NCBI GenBank assembly: GCA_002336405.1
Contig: DDEJ01000137.1
Coordinates: forward strand, 1 to 12,355
Origin: Rhodobacteraceae bacterium UBA1957
GTDB lineage: Bacteria > Pseudomonadota > Alphaproteobacteria > Rhodobacterales > Rhodobacteraceae
Direction: 5' to 3'
Length of the DNA: 12,355 nucleotides
Below, piece by piece: positions 1 through 7,532 of this stretch (position 1 is its first letter; every line of letters starts with the position of its first letter). A program made the position numbers and the translations under genes. The notes under the pieces are model-generated. The model searched no databases. It was given only the letters and a program-made list of their open reading frames with translations, and was not told where the DNA came from.

Positions 1-10
1 TCGCAACAGC

Positions 11-46
11 GTTTGACGGTTATGCAGAGCTTCCGTTCAGTCAAAC
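11..46. other. Inverted repeat downstream of hemE
   Basis: A perfect 7-bp inverted repeat, GTTTGAC (11-17) and GTCAAAC (40-46), encloses a 22-nt loop in which ACGG (16-19) can alternatively pair with CCGT (33-36). It lies about 70 nt past the hemE stop codon. There is no T-run, so it is not a classical intrinsic terminator. It could take part in transcript ending for hemE or belong to the 3' or 5' region of a gene beyond the left edge. Function is unproven. Confidence 0.3.
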
Positions 47-68
47 TGCATCTTTGGGATTCGAACCG

Positions 69-91
69 CCGCAAGTTGGTAACTTTTGCGG
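69..91 (-). terminator. Hairpin just after hemE stop, possible terminator
   Basis: CCGC-AAGTT-GGT-AACTT-(TT)-GCGG folds into a stem of 4 plus 5 pairs with a 2-nt bulge and a 3-nt loop, starting 26 nt beyond the hemE TAA (117-119). The position fits a transcription end for hemE. No downstream U-tract is visible in the hemE direction, so Rho dependence or a mere 3' stabilising hairpin is equally possible. Confidence 0.4.
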
Positions 92-116
92 ATGCTCGCC
101 GGTCACGGCTAGCGGC

Positions 117-1151
117 TTAATTGTCGCGCACAGCATCAATCATACGCTGAACATTATCGGGATCAGCCTGCGGGGTGATCCCATGTCCCAAGTTGAAAAT
201 ATGCGGTCCGTTGCGGAATGCGGCCACAATACGCTTTGTGTCTTCGACCAAAGCCGGACCCCCGCTGACCATATGTGATGATTTTAGGTTGCCCTGCACA
301 CAGCCATCTGGTTGTAGATGTGCGGCAGCCCACTGGGGGTCAACCGAATTATCCAAGGCCAGACAATCTGCTCCGGTGGCTTTGGCAAACCCCAAGTACT
401 TCTCTCCAGCCTCGCGGGGAAAAGCAATTACCGGTGTGTTGGGATGGCGGGCTTTCAGCGCGGTTATAATCCTGCGGATTGGCGCCAACGAAAACCTCTC
501 AAAATCATTGCCCTTCAGAGATCCGGCCCAGCTGTCGAACAATTTTACCACTTCGGCACCGGCGTCAATCTGTTTGCTGAGATAGTCAATCGTGGCCTCG
601 GTCAACAGATCAATTAACCTTTCAAACACGTCTGGGTTTTCTGTCATCAATTTATGCGCCGGTCCCTGATCTGGGGTGCCACGACCGGCAATCATATAAG
701 TCGCCACTGTCCAAGGCGCACCGGCAAAACCAATAAGTGTGGTTTCGGCAGGAAGCGCGCGCGACAGAATCCGCAATGTTTCGTAAATCGGATTGAGCGT
801 GGCATCGGTTTCATCGGCGGGTCTGAGCTGGTCTAAATCTGCCGCACTGGTCACTGTCGACAGCCGCGGTCCCTCACCAGTGACAAACCATAAGTCGGCC
901 CCCAGCGCCTGTGGGATTAACAAAATGTCGGCAAACATAATAGCTGCATCAAAGCCATAGCGGCGAATTGGCTGCAAGGTGACCTCTGCGGCCAATTCGC
1001 TGTTGTAACACAGCGACAAAAAATCGCCTGCCTGTGCCCGGGTTGCGCGATATTCTGGCAAATAGCGCCCGGCTTGGCGCATCATCCAAATTGGCGGTAC
1101 GGATTGCGTCTGACCTGCCAAAGCGCGCAGGATGGTTTTTTGTGTGGCCAT
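117..1151 (-). CDS. hemE: Uroporphyrinogen decarboxylase
   Basis: HemE removes the four acetate carboxyl groups of uroporphyrinogen III to give coproporphyrinogen III, in the cytosol, without a cofactor. The 344-residue product has the usual family length. The first UroD signature [11 protein letters not shown] is at residues 24-34, with R25 and R29 as substrate-binding arginines. FADIL carries D75, the residue matching the catalytic aspartate (human D86). The second signature [12 protein letters not shown] is at 141-152 with Y152 (human Y164). DSW carries S207 (human S219) and LGHGI carries H323 (human H339). All key residues are therefore present. The ATG at 1149-1151 is chosen because AAGGA sits about 6 nt upstream and the protein starts where the family starts. 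hemE is divergent to hemC across 97 bp and is apparently single, with hairpins following its stop. Confidence 0.97.
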   Translation of the reverse strand: MATQKTILRALAGQTQSVPPIWMMRQAGRYLPEYRATRAQAGDFLSLCYNSELAAEVTLQPIRRYGFDAAIMFADILLIPQALGADLWFVTGEGPRLSTVTSAADLDQLRPADETDATLNPIYETLRILSRALPAETTLIGFAGAPWTVATYMIAGRGTPDQGPAHKLMTENPDVFERLIDLLTEATIDYLSKQIDAGAEVVKLFDSWAGSLKGNDFERFSLAPIRRIITALKARHPNTPVIAFPREAGEKYLGFAKATGADCLALDNSVDPQWAAAHLQPDGCVQGNLKSSHMVSGGPALVEDTKRIVAAFRNGPHIFNLGHGITPQADPDNVQRMIDAVRDN

Positions 1152-1192
1152 GTTATTTCCTTAAGCTTAGCCTGTGGTCGCCAGCATGAGGC

Positions 1193-1242
1193 ATAATGTC
1201 AAGTGAGATACGCTTGTCAGGGCACTCTGACGCGATTACACA
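1193..1242. promoter_or_regulatory. Overlapping divergent promoters of hemE and hemC
   Basis: Within the 97-bp intergenic region, TTGTCA (1214-1219, plus; 5/6 to TTGACA) is followed after 17 nt by TACACA (1237-1242; 3/6 to TATAAT), pointing to hemC. On the minus strand CTGACA (1215-1220) is followed after 16 nt by CATTAT (1193-1198), pointing to hemE with a leader of about 35 nt. The two -35 boxes share the same bases. A perfect minus-strand TTGACA (1197-1202) is an alternative -35 for hemE but has no good -10. These assignments rest only on consensus matching. Confidence 0.35.
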
Positions 1243-1248
1243 AAGCCT

Positions 1249-2193
1249 ATGATTACGAATTTTCCCTCCCCCAAGACGCCGCTGCGCATTGGCACCCGTG
1301 GATCGCCATTGGCGCTGGCGCAAGCCCATGAGACCCGCAGGCGTTTGGCGCAGGCCTTTGATTTGCCCGACGCGGCGTTTGAGATTGTGGTGATTAAAAC
1401 CACAGGTGACCGCATACAAGACAGGCCGTTGCGTGAGATTGGCGGCAAGGGGCTGTTTACCCGCGAGATCGAGCAAGATCTGCTCTCGGGGGCGATTGAT
1501 ATTGCCGTTCATTCGATGAAAGATATGCCGGTGCTACAGCCCGATGGGTTGGTGTTGTCGACCTATCTGCCGCGTGAGGATGTGCGCGATGCGCTGATTT
1601 GTCCAACTGTAAGCGATTTGGATGATTTGCCCACCGGCGCCCTCGTGGGCACGTCTAGCTTGCGGCGTAAGGCGCAAGTGCTACTGCGCCGGCCCGATTT
1701 GACCGTGGTTGAGTTTCGCGGCAATGTGCAGACACGCGTCAAAAAGCTAGAGGCGGGTGTGGCGCGCTGCACGTTTTTGGCGATGGCGGGTTTGAACCGT
1801 TTGCATCTAACCGACATTGCAGCAACGCCGGTCGCGCCGGAAGAGATGCTGCCAGCAGTGGCGCAGGGTGCGATTGGTATCGAACAGCGCGTTGACGACT
1901 CACGATGTTCTGCGCTGCTTGCGGCGATTGATCACCGGCCAACGGGCGTTTTGCTTGCGGCCGAGCGGGCCTTTTTGGCAGGGTTGGACGGCTCTTGTGA
2001 AACTCCAATTGCGGGTTTGGCGACACAAGACGGCGGGCAGGTTTTGTTGCGTGGGGAAATTCTGCGCCCTGACGGATCAGAGCATCTTTGTGATGCGCAA
2101 TCGGCCCCGGCCGAAGATGTTGCAGAGCTTGGCGCTGAGATGGCGGCCAAGTTGCGCGGACTTGCAGGGCCAGGGTTTTTTGAGCTGCCCTAG
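1249..2193 (+). CDS. hemC: Hydroxymethylbilane synthase (porphobilinogen deaminase)
   Basis: HemC condenses four porphobilinogen molecules head-to-tail into hydroxymethylbilane in the cytosol, using a covalently bound dipyrromethane cofactor. The 314-residue protein has the normal length. It opens with RIGTRGSPLALAQA (13-26). It carries AVHSMKDMP with catalytic D92 (E. coli D84), GTSSLRRKAQ with R139 and R140 contacting the growing chain, EFRGNV at 155-160, and the cofactor-attachment motif GLDGSCETPIAG with C250. The start at 1249 gives the expected short lead before the RIGTRGSP motif, but no Shine-Dalgarno sequence is visible upstream (see the leaderless finding). The gene diverges from hemE and converges on the sugar dehydrogenase gene. 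hemC and hemE are not consecutive steps; the intervening hemD product is not in this window. Confidence 0.97.
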   Translation: MITNFPSPKTPLRIGTRGSPLALAQAHETRRRLAQAFDLPDAAFEIVVIKTTGDRIQDRPLREIGGKGLFTREIEQDLLSGAIDIAVHSMKDMPVLQPDGLVLSTYLPREDVRDALICPTVSDLDDLPTGALVGTSSLRRKAQVLLRRPDLTVVEFRGNVQTRVKKLEAGVARCTFLAMAGLNRLHLTDIAATPVAPEEMLPAVAQGAIGIEQRVDDSRCSALLAAIDHRPTGVLLAAERAFLAGLDGSCETPIAGLATQDGGQVLLRGEILRPDGSEHLCDAQSAPAEDVAELGAEMAAKLRGLAGPGFFELP

Positions 2194-2319
2194 GATCGGG
2201 TTCATTCCCGCCAGATTGTCTTAAAGACTTGATGTGATCCTTACCTAAATAACGAACCACGGTCGTTCCCTAAATATTTTGGTGATTTAACGCTCCCCGA
2301 GTGCCCCGTAATTGAAATC

Positions 2320-2343
2320 TGTTATAGTTGTATACCTATAACA
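2320..2343. terminator. AT-rich inverted repeat between convergent genes
   Basis: TGTTATAG (2320-2327) and CTATAACA (2336-2343) form a perfect 8-bp stem around an 8-nt loop that includes GTATAC. It lies in the 163-bp gap between the hemC stop and the stop of the minus-strand dehydrogenase gene, 14 nt past the latter. The position suits a bidirectional transcription end, but the stem is AT-rich and not followed by a T-run on either strand, so a protein-binding site is also possible. Nothing else was recognised in 2194-2356. Confidence 0.4.
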
Positions 2344-2356
2344 CGCATTGATAGGC

Positions 2357-3430
2357 TCATCGGTAAAGTCGGTAAATTCCACCACGATCCTCGTCTGTTA
2401 AAATCAGAATACTTCCATCGGCTGCAATTTCAATATCGCGGATGCGCCCAATTTCATTTTTTAAAATAGCGGTTTCTTTTATTGGTTTTCCATTGTCTAT
2501 ATCGACCAGATAGATGCTGCGAAATTTCAGCGAGCTGACCAATAGTTTGCCGGCGAATTCCGGGAACATTCCCCCCTCGTAAAACGCCATGCCCGAGGGA
2601 GCTATTGACGGCGTCCAATGCCAGACCGAATCCACATATCCCTTTTTCGATGTTTCTCCCCCGCCGACTTGACCGCCTGAATATTCCTGTCCAAAACTTA
2701 AAAGAGGCCAGCCATAATTTTCGCCAGGTTGTAAAATGTTAATTTCATCGCCGCCTTTCGGGCCATGTTCATTGACCCAAATATCGTCAGTTTTGGGGTG
2801 AACCGCCATGCCCTGAGGATTCCTATGGCCCTTGGTTAACAGCTCTGGCAACCAGTTTTCTTTGCTATGATTGTCGTCTGGAATCGTCCCGTTCAACTTA
2901 ATACGCACCACCGAGCCGCCGTGGGAAAGCCCATCTTGAGCACTGTGTCTTTGGCCGCGATCCCCCAAGGAAACAAATAGATGTCTATTTACAATTGCTA
3001 AGCGACAGCCAAAATGAATACTATCCCACGAGCTGTTATTGGCTGTAAAAATAACGTCCTGTCGCACCAAAGTATCGCCGTCTAGTACTGCTCTGTTCAC
3101 GGCAGTTGCCGCTCCATTTGGAGTGTGGCGACTGTAGCAGAAGTATATGTCAGGCTTTGGTGTGTCTGGATTATGAACAAGAATATCGAGCAGGCCACCC
3201 TGTCGTTCTGTAAATGCCTTTGGCAGGTTGGAAATTTCGCGGCGCTCACCGGTTGACAGGTTGATCCGAAATAATTTTCCGCGCCGCTCGGTCACCAAGG
3301 CTTCGGTGTCATTGAGCAGGCTCATGCCCCAAGGGTGAAATAGGGTGCTGCCCACCCGCTGTAATTTCACCTCGGCTATACAGCCTGATGAAATCAGCGA
3401 ACAAAGCAGAGAAAAAATCAGAATGCGCAT
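2357..3430 (-). CDS. Exported PQQ-dependent sugar dehydrogenase (glucose/sorbosone dehydrogenase family)
   Basis: The protein (357 aa) belongs to the soluble aldose-sugar-dehydrogenase type of six-bladed beta-propeller (GSDH domain, like E. coli YliI). Members oxidise aldoses in the periplasm with PQQ and calcium. Visible family motifs in order are HPWGM at 32-36, IHFGCRLA with H139 at the place of the catalytic histidine, GDRGQ at 156-160, GHRNPQG with R203 (PQQ contact), NEHGPKGGDEIN at 220-231, and NYGWP near 248-252. Residues 1-19 are a hydrophobic export signal. It could be cut after CIA (SPase I) or lipidated at C17, though SSGC is a poor lipobox because -3 is Ser rather than Leu. The start has only a weak ribosome-binding site. 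Substrate specificity cannot be read from sequence, and no PQQ biosynthesis gene is in the window. The family call is firm; the exact substrate is not. Confidence 0.9.
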   Translation of the reverse strand: MRILIFSLLCSLISSGCIAEVKLQRVGSTLFHPWGMSLLNDTEALVTERRGKLFRINLSTGERREISNLPKAFTERQGGLLDILVHNPDTPKPDIYFCYSRHTPNGAATAVNRAVLDGDTLVRQDVIFTANNSSWDSIHFGCRLAIVNRHLFVSLGDRGQRHSAQDGLSHGGSVVRIKLNGTIPDDNHSKENWLPELLTKGHRNPQGMAVHPKTDDIWVNEHGPKGGDEINILQPGENYGWPLLSFGQEYSGGQVGGGETSKKGYVDSVWHWTPSIAPSGMAFYEGGMFPEFAGKLLVSSLKFRSIYLVDIDNGKPIKETAILKNEIGRIRDIEIAADGSILILTDEDRGGIYRLYR

Positions 3431-3552
3431 GCGAAATCAAAGACATTTGGGGGTCGGGAAGTCAAGTCTTGAGACTGCTTGCTTAGGTGCCGGCGAATTG
3501 TAATGAGCGATAGTATTTTGGTGGTTCAGTGCGATGGGCTGTATTTTTTACT

Positions 3553-3617
3553 TTGGACTGATCTGAATTTTAAAATATACCACTTTTAATATGAGCATCA
3601 AAAAAATCTGGTATAAA
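3553..3617 (+). promoter_or_regulatory. Candidate promoters for the MORN gene
   Basis: In the 277-bp AT-rich region between the divergent dehydrogenase and MORN genes, TTGGAC (3553-3558), a 17-nt spacer and TATACC (3576-3581) give one sigma-70-like promoter with a leader of about 120 nt. A second candidate is the extended -10 TG-G-TATAAA (3609-3617), without a good -35. On the minus strand TACAAT (3497-3502) is a possible -10 for the dehydrogenase gene. No small ORF or clear operator was found in 3431-3707. All are consensus matches only. Confidence 0.3.
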
Positions 3618-3707
3618 CTAGCTTTAAGTCGTTACCTTACTCCGCTCGGACTACACAACTGGGGAAATGACTGATACGGATAGTCAAATGCCTATTACGG
3701 GGTTTGT

Positions 3708-6584
3708 ATGAAATATGTGATCTTTATTTTGCAACTTGGGTTTGTTGCTTTTGTTTTAAGCGCTGGGCAGAGTTCTGCTCGTACTGTTTGTATGGGGCCT
3801 GCCTCAACATGGGATGAATGCTATCGCACAGTAACAGACGCGGATGGCAATAAATACGTTGGAACATTTAAAAACGGCAAGTTCGAGGGTGAGGGGAAAT
3901 ATAGTGAAGCCAATGGCAATGTGTATATTGGCACCTGGAAGAACGGCATCTTTCATGGTGAAGGTGTACGCAGTACTGCGGATGGCGCAAAATATACCGG
4001 CGCTTATCGCGATGGCCTGAAGCATGGGGCTGGGACCTATATCTCGCCTACGGGCGCCACGTATCTAGGCGACTTTAAAAACGGAAAATACGATGGGCGT
4101 GGGGTTTTAACAAAAGCAAATGGCGCGGTATATACCGGTGTTTGGGCGTTTGGAAAAATGCAGGGACAAGGCACATATGCCTCGCCTAAAGGGCACCGGT
4201 ACAAAGGGCAGTTCAAGCGCAGTGAATTTGATGGGCAAGGCACTTTTTATGCGAGCAGTGGAGCAATTTATAGCGGCTTGTTTAAAGGCGGTCAGTTTCA
4301 CGGCCGTGGTGCTTTTACGGCTGCTGATGGCAGTAAATATTATGGGCTGTGGCGCGCGGGAAAACGTCATGGAACCGGCACTCAGGCTTATGTTGATGGT
4401 GGTAAATATGTCGGTCAGTGGGGCGATGACAAACGTGAAGGTATAGGAACCTACAGTGATGCTGATAGTGGCATCTATGATGGTACGTGGCAGGCAGACA
4501 CGCGCTATGGCCGGGGCACTCAGACCTATGCGGATGGCGGTGTGTATGAAGGTGATTTCAACGATGACCTCGTGGATGGTCTGGGCGTATATATCTATCC
4601 TGATGGCAGTCGCTATGCGGGTGAGTGGCAAATGGATTCTCCCGAAGGTCAGGGCCTGTATGTTTCTGTCGCGGGCGATACCTATATTGGCGAATTCAAA
4701 CGAGGTTCGTTTGATGGGCAGGGTGACTACATCGCGGCCGATGGGCAGACCTATGCTGGTATGTGGCGCAGTGGTAAACGCCATGGTCGCGGCACTCAAA
4801 CAGATCCCTCAGGCGCGGTTTATACCGGCGATTTCGACGCGGACTTTCGCCAGGGGCAAGGGGTTTCCACCTATCCTGACGGCAGCACGTACGCCGGTGC
4901 ATGGCAGGCTGATCAATATAAGGGTCAAGGCAGCTTTGTTACCGCCAAAGGAGACACATATGTCGGACATTTCACTGATAGCCTTTTTGATGGGAACGGC
5001 ACGTATACAACGGCAGATGGTGCAAAGTACTCTGGTGCATGGCTGAGCGGGAAACGTCAGGGGCGGGGCACTCAAACCTACGTAGATCAGGGCGTATACA
5101 AGGGTAATTTTAATGACGATATGGCTGAGGGCCTTGGCCAATATCGCAGTTCGGATGGCAGCGCATATGCCGGTGAATGGTTTGCGGGAATGCGCCGGGG
5201 GCACGGTTTGTATGACTCGGCTGCCGGTGACCGCTATATTGGCAGTTTTATCGCCGACCTGTTTGATGGAGACGGCACTTATGCGGCGGTAAACGGCGAC
5301 CATTATACTGGCCAGTGGCGTGGCGGGAAACGGGCCGGGCGGGGTGTTCAGACCTATGCCGACGGTGGTGTTTACGACGGCGATTTTACCGATGATATCC
5401 GCGCTGGGCTGGGCCTGTATCGCGATCCTGATGGTGGGATTTACACAGGCGAATGGGTCGGCGATGCCGGCAGTGGCCAGGGTCTGTTTGTCGCCCCGAA
5501 CGGTGACCGATATATTGGTGCCTTTGCCGGCAACCTGTTTGAGGGGCAAGGGGTCTATGAAGCCGTGGTGGGTAATCTGTACCAAGGCGCATGGTTGGCT
5601 GGAAAACGCAATGGGCGTGGCACCGAAGATTATGCGGATGGTGGCACCTATGACGGTGATTTTGTCGATGATATTCGCAAAGGAATCGGTCATCACGTCG
5701 CGGCGGATGGGGGCAGTTATGCTGGCGAATGGAACTTGGACATGCGCAACGGACAGGGCCTTTATATCGCGCCTGACGGGGACAGCTATTGGGGTGAGTT
5801 CGCCGATAACCTGTTTGAGGGCGAAGGGCGCTATGCGGCAGTGGATGGCGATGTCTATCAAGGTGCATGGCTGACCGGCATGCGCAACGGCTATGGCACT
5901 CTGCGCTATTTGGATGGTGGCATCTATGAGGGTGACTTTCGCGATGATGACCTAATGGGGCAAGGCCACTATCGATTTGCGGATGGCAGTGTCTATGTCG
6001 GTGAGTTTTCCGCGAATCTATTTGAGGGAACCGGCACCCACACTGCACCGAACGGCGATCAATATGAAGGGTCCTGGCGGGCTGGCAAACGCCATGGTCG
6101 TGGCGCCCAAAGTTACAAGAGCGGTGACAGCTATAGTGGTGACTGGAACGCGGACGTGCAATCGGGGCAGGGCGTCTATCGTGCCGCCTATGGCGATGTT
6201 TATACCGGACGTTTTGAAAAAAACCAATTCAATGGCCATGGTGAATATCTTTGGGCGAGCGGCGCGCGTTATGACGGAAAATGGGTAGATGGTCAACGGA
6301 CGGGCGAAGGTACCTATTTCTATGTTAATGGCCGTAAATATGTTGGTCTTTGGAAGCAAGACAAACGTCATGGGACGGGCAGCTATAGCTTTGCCAATGG
6401 CAATGTATATCTTGGTAAATGGAAAGACGACCAAAGGAACGGTACGTTCACAGTGACCTATGGCAACGGAAATACCTATGTTGGGGAACTCAAGAACAGC
6501 TGTTTCCATGGCAGAGGAAAATTCACTTTTGCCGATGGTACGGTCAAACAGGGCCTTTGGAAGAATTGCAAATTGATCGATTGA
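3708..6584 (+). CDS. Giant exported MORN-repeat protein
   Basis: This 958-residue protein consists of a signal peptide (about 1-24, hydrophobic 3-19, cleavage after S-S-A), an N-terminal cap with C28 and C38, and 39 complete MORN repeats of exactly 23 residues from Y50 to residue 946. A truncated fortieth unit ends the protein. The unit is roughly YxGxW/FxxGxxxGxGxYxxxDGx. No enzymatic domain, transmembrane anchor or sorting motif is visible after the signal peptide. Only four cysteines are seen in the mature chain: C28 and C38 at the start, C932 and C954 at the end. MORN arrays fold as elongated beta-hairpin solenoids and usually act as scaffolds or membrane/partner binders, so a periplasmic or surface role is inferred but unknown. 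The ATG at 3708 follows GGGG (3699-3702) at 5 nt. The gene stands alone: it diverges from the dehydrogenase gene and is followed by gene-poor DNA. A weak GAAAC/GTTTC hairpin (6591-6609) follows the stop. Confidence 0.93.
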   Translation: MKYVIFILQLGFVAFVLSAGQSSARTVCMGPASTWDECYRTVTDADGNKYVGTFKNGKFEGEGKYSEANGNVYIGTWKNGIFHGEGVRSTADGAKYTGAYRDGLKHGAGTYISPTGATYLGDFKNGKYDGRGVLTKANGAVYTGVWAFGKMQGQGTYASPKGHRYKGQFKRSEFDGQGTFYASSGAIYSGLFKGGQFHGRGAFTAADGSKYYGLWRAGKRHGTGTQAYVDGGKYVGQWGDDKREGIGTYSDADSGIYDGTWQADTRYGRGTQTYADGGVYEGDFNDDLVDGLGVYIYPDGSRYAGEWQMDSPEGQGLYVSVAGDTYIGEFKRGSFDGQGDYIAADGQTYAGMWRSGKRHGRGTQTDPSGAVYTGDFDADFRQGQGVSTYPDGSTYAGAWQADQYKGQGSFVTAKGDTYVGHFTDSLFDGNGTYTTADGAKYSGAWLSGKRQGRGTQTYVDQGVYKGNFNDDMAEGLGQYRSSDGSAYAGEWFAGMRRGHGLYDSAAGDRYIGSFIADLFDGDGTYAAVNGDHYTGQWRGGKRAGRGVQTYADGGVYDGDFTDDIRAGLGLYRDPDGGIYTGEWVGDAGSGQGLFVAPNGDRYIGAFAGNLFEGQGVYEAVVGNLYQGAWLAGKRNGRGTEDYADGGTYDGDFVDDIRKGIGHHVAADGGSYAGEWNLDMRNGQGLYIAPDGDSYWGEFADNLFEGEGRYAAVDGDVYQGAWLTGMRNGYGTLRYLDGGIYEGDFRDDDLMGQGHYRFADGSVYVGEFSANLFEGTGTHTAPNGDQYEGSWRAGKRHGRGAQSYKSGDSYSGDWNADVQSGQGVYRAAYGDVYTGRFEKNQFNGHGEYLWASGARYDGKWVDGQRTGEGTYFYVNGRKYVGLWKQDKRHGTGSYSFANGNVYLGKWKDDQRNGTFTVTYGNGNTYVGELKNSCFHGRGKFTFADGTVKQGLWKNCKLID
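3855..6545 (+). repeat. 39 tandem 69-bp MORN units
   Basis: The MORN units run at an exact 69-nt period, with no insertion or deletion in 39 copies (39 x 69 = 2691 nt). The copies have diverged at nucleotide level, so this is an old coding array rather than a recent satellite. The open reading frames opposite and beside this gene (for example minus 4809-5861) arise because Gly, Asp and Tyr codons rarely give stops on the other strand. Confidence 0.93.
4476..5993 (+). repeat. 276-bp (four-MORN) higher-order repeat block
   Basis: Repeats 10-31 cycle through four types. Type B has W at position 5 and GKRxGRGTQ. Type C has DF, DD and often GLG. Type D has EW and GQGLY. Type A has F at position 5 and LFDG or LFEG. 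The order B-C-D-A recurs five times (repeats 10-29), followed by B-C. For example, the 92 residues starting at repeat 22 and at repeat 26 agree at about 54 of 92 positions by hand alignment. The pattern implies growth by duplication of four-unit blocks. Confidence 0.8.
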
Positions 6585-7259
6585 GTTGGTGAAACCCGGT
6601 TGCTGTTTCAAATCCGGTCTGTGCTTTCTCAGATTCTAAAACGTGGTTCGATTGTGCGGTCTATAAAAATGCACAATGCTGACAGGGCAAAAAAGTAAGC
6701 GTCGGCTTTTGTTTTGGAACAGTTTTTTTGACATCGGCAGGATGGGCAGAAAAATGTATCGATATCGTTCCCGTATTCTGCGCTATCTGATACAATTTTA
6801 TCGTATTGGTGTTTTGATTTGTGGTATATTTGCCCGCATTTATGGCCCCAGATCGCGTATTAGCGCCACTGATTTTGCCGGTTTTGATCACCGGTTCACA
6901 TTCGTCGATACTGCGCTGTTTGCAACCCCAGTGATCTTGTTCGTCGGTCACGGTCCCAAAATCCCGATCAAACAGCGTCATATTTTTGACAGGCTGTTCC
7001 TTTTTGCAAGGATCGATGATTTTTTATTGGCAATCGCGTGGCGTAAGAGGGATCGTCTAATCAATCTGGCTCCGGAGGTTGGTGAACTAAAGACGACAGC
7101 ACTATGGTGTAAAGCATCTGGACATCCTCATATGCTTATCCCTACTCCCCCCCTTTTTGCTTTTGTGCAATACCTTTGCTCTTGCGGTGATAAAGCGGCA
7201 CTGGCACTCGTTAATATAGGGTGGTAAACAAAGAAATCTCAAAACGGAGCAGTATAAAA
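6585..7259. other. Gene-poor region with one doubtful long frame
   Basis: No gene is confidently supported in these 675 bases. The plus frame from 6676 (or ATG 6742 or 6754) to 7227 is open for up to 183 codons. Its product is rich in F, I, L and R, with a basic stretch MGRKMYRYRSRILRY followed by a hydrophobic segment (about LIQFYRIGVLICGIFARI). I recognise no family, and no good ribosome-binding site precedes any start. The opposite strand holds a 106-codon frame (6661-6981) of equally unremarkable composition. This may be a lineage-specific gene, a decayed gene, or the leader region of the small ORF at 7260. Confidence 0.35.
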
Positions 7260-7463
7260 ATGGAGACAATGATCTCGGTAAACGGTGTGAAAATGACTGT
7301 GAGACAGTTTTATTCACAGACCCATTATGATCAGGATGGTGATGAGTTAATCTTAATCGGTGCCGGTACGATGAAACTCAAAGATTTTAAGGTGTTGACC
7401 CCAGAGCAGCAGGACATGCTTGATCCGCGCCCCGATCTTTCAGCCCAAAACAACGATAAATAA
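7260..7463 (+). CDS. Small acidic hypothetical protein (66 aa)
   Basis: I do not recognise this protein. The ATG at 7260 is preferred over the upstream ATG at 7221 because GGAG (7246-7249) lies 10 nt before it. The product begins METMISVNGVKMTVRQFYSQ, has a central DQDGDELILIGAG segment that looks like beta-strands, and ends in a polar tail with PRPDLSAQNNDK. There is no signal peptide, membrane helix or cysteine. Amino-acid composition and codons look genuinely coding. It lies downstream of the gene-poor region and converges on the 78-residue ORF (7533-7769). A cytosolic small protein of unknown role is the most that can be said. Confidence 0.5.
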   Translation: METMISVNGVKMTVRQFYSQTHYDQDGDELILIGAGTMKLKDFKVLTPEQQDMLDPRPDLSAQNNDK

Positions 7464-7532
7464 GCCGGAATTTTTGGCGCCAGTGCGTGCGTAGCCCACA
7501 ATTGCGCTGTTTTGCAAATTTGTGGCTGGGTT

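Noticed and set aside
56..70. GGTTCGAATCC on the minus strand, resembling a tRNA T-loop
   Set aside because: The flanking bases do not form a T-stem (GGCGG faces CCCAA) and no acceptor, D or anticodon arms can be built around it.
2549..3500. Repeated 11-mer GCCGGCGAATT (near 2549 and 3488)
   Set aside because: Several shared 11-mers are expected by chance in 12 kb. One copy is inside a coding region and there is no symmetry or positional logic.
4809..5861. 350-codon open frame antisense to the MORN gene (also minus 4107-4799 and 6018-6611, plus 4456-5046 and 5320-5874)
   Set aside because: These are shadows. The repeated Gly, Asp and Tyr codons give few stops in other frames, the products are low-complexity mirror images of the array, and no ribosome-binding sites or known domains are seen.
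6661..6981. Minus-strand 106-codon frame
   Set aside because: No ribosome-binding site, no recognisable motif, a start without support, and it overlaps a longer plus-strand frame that is itself doubtful.
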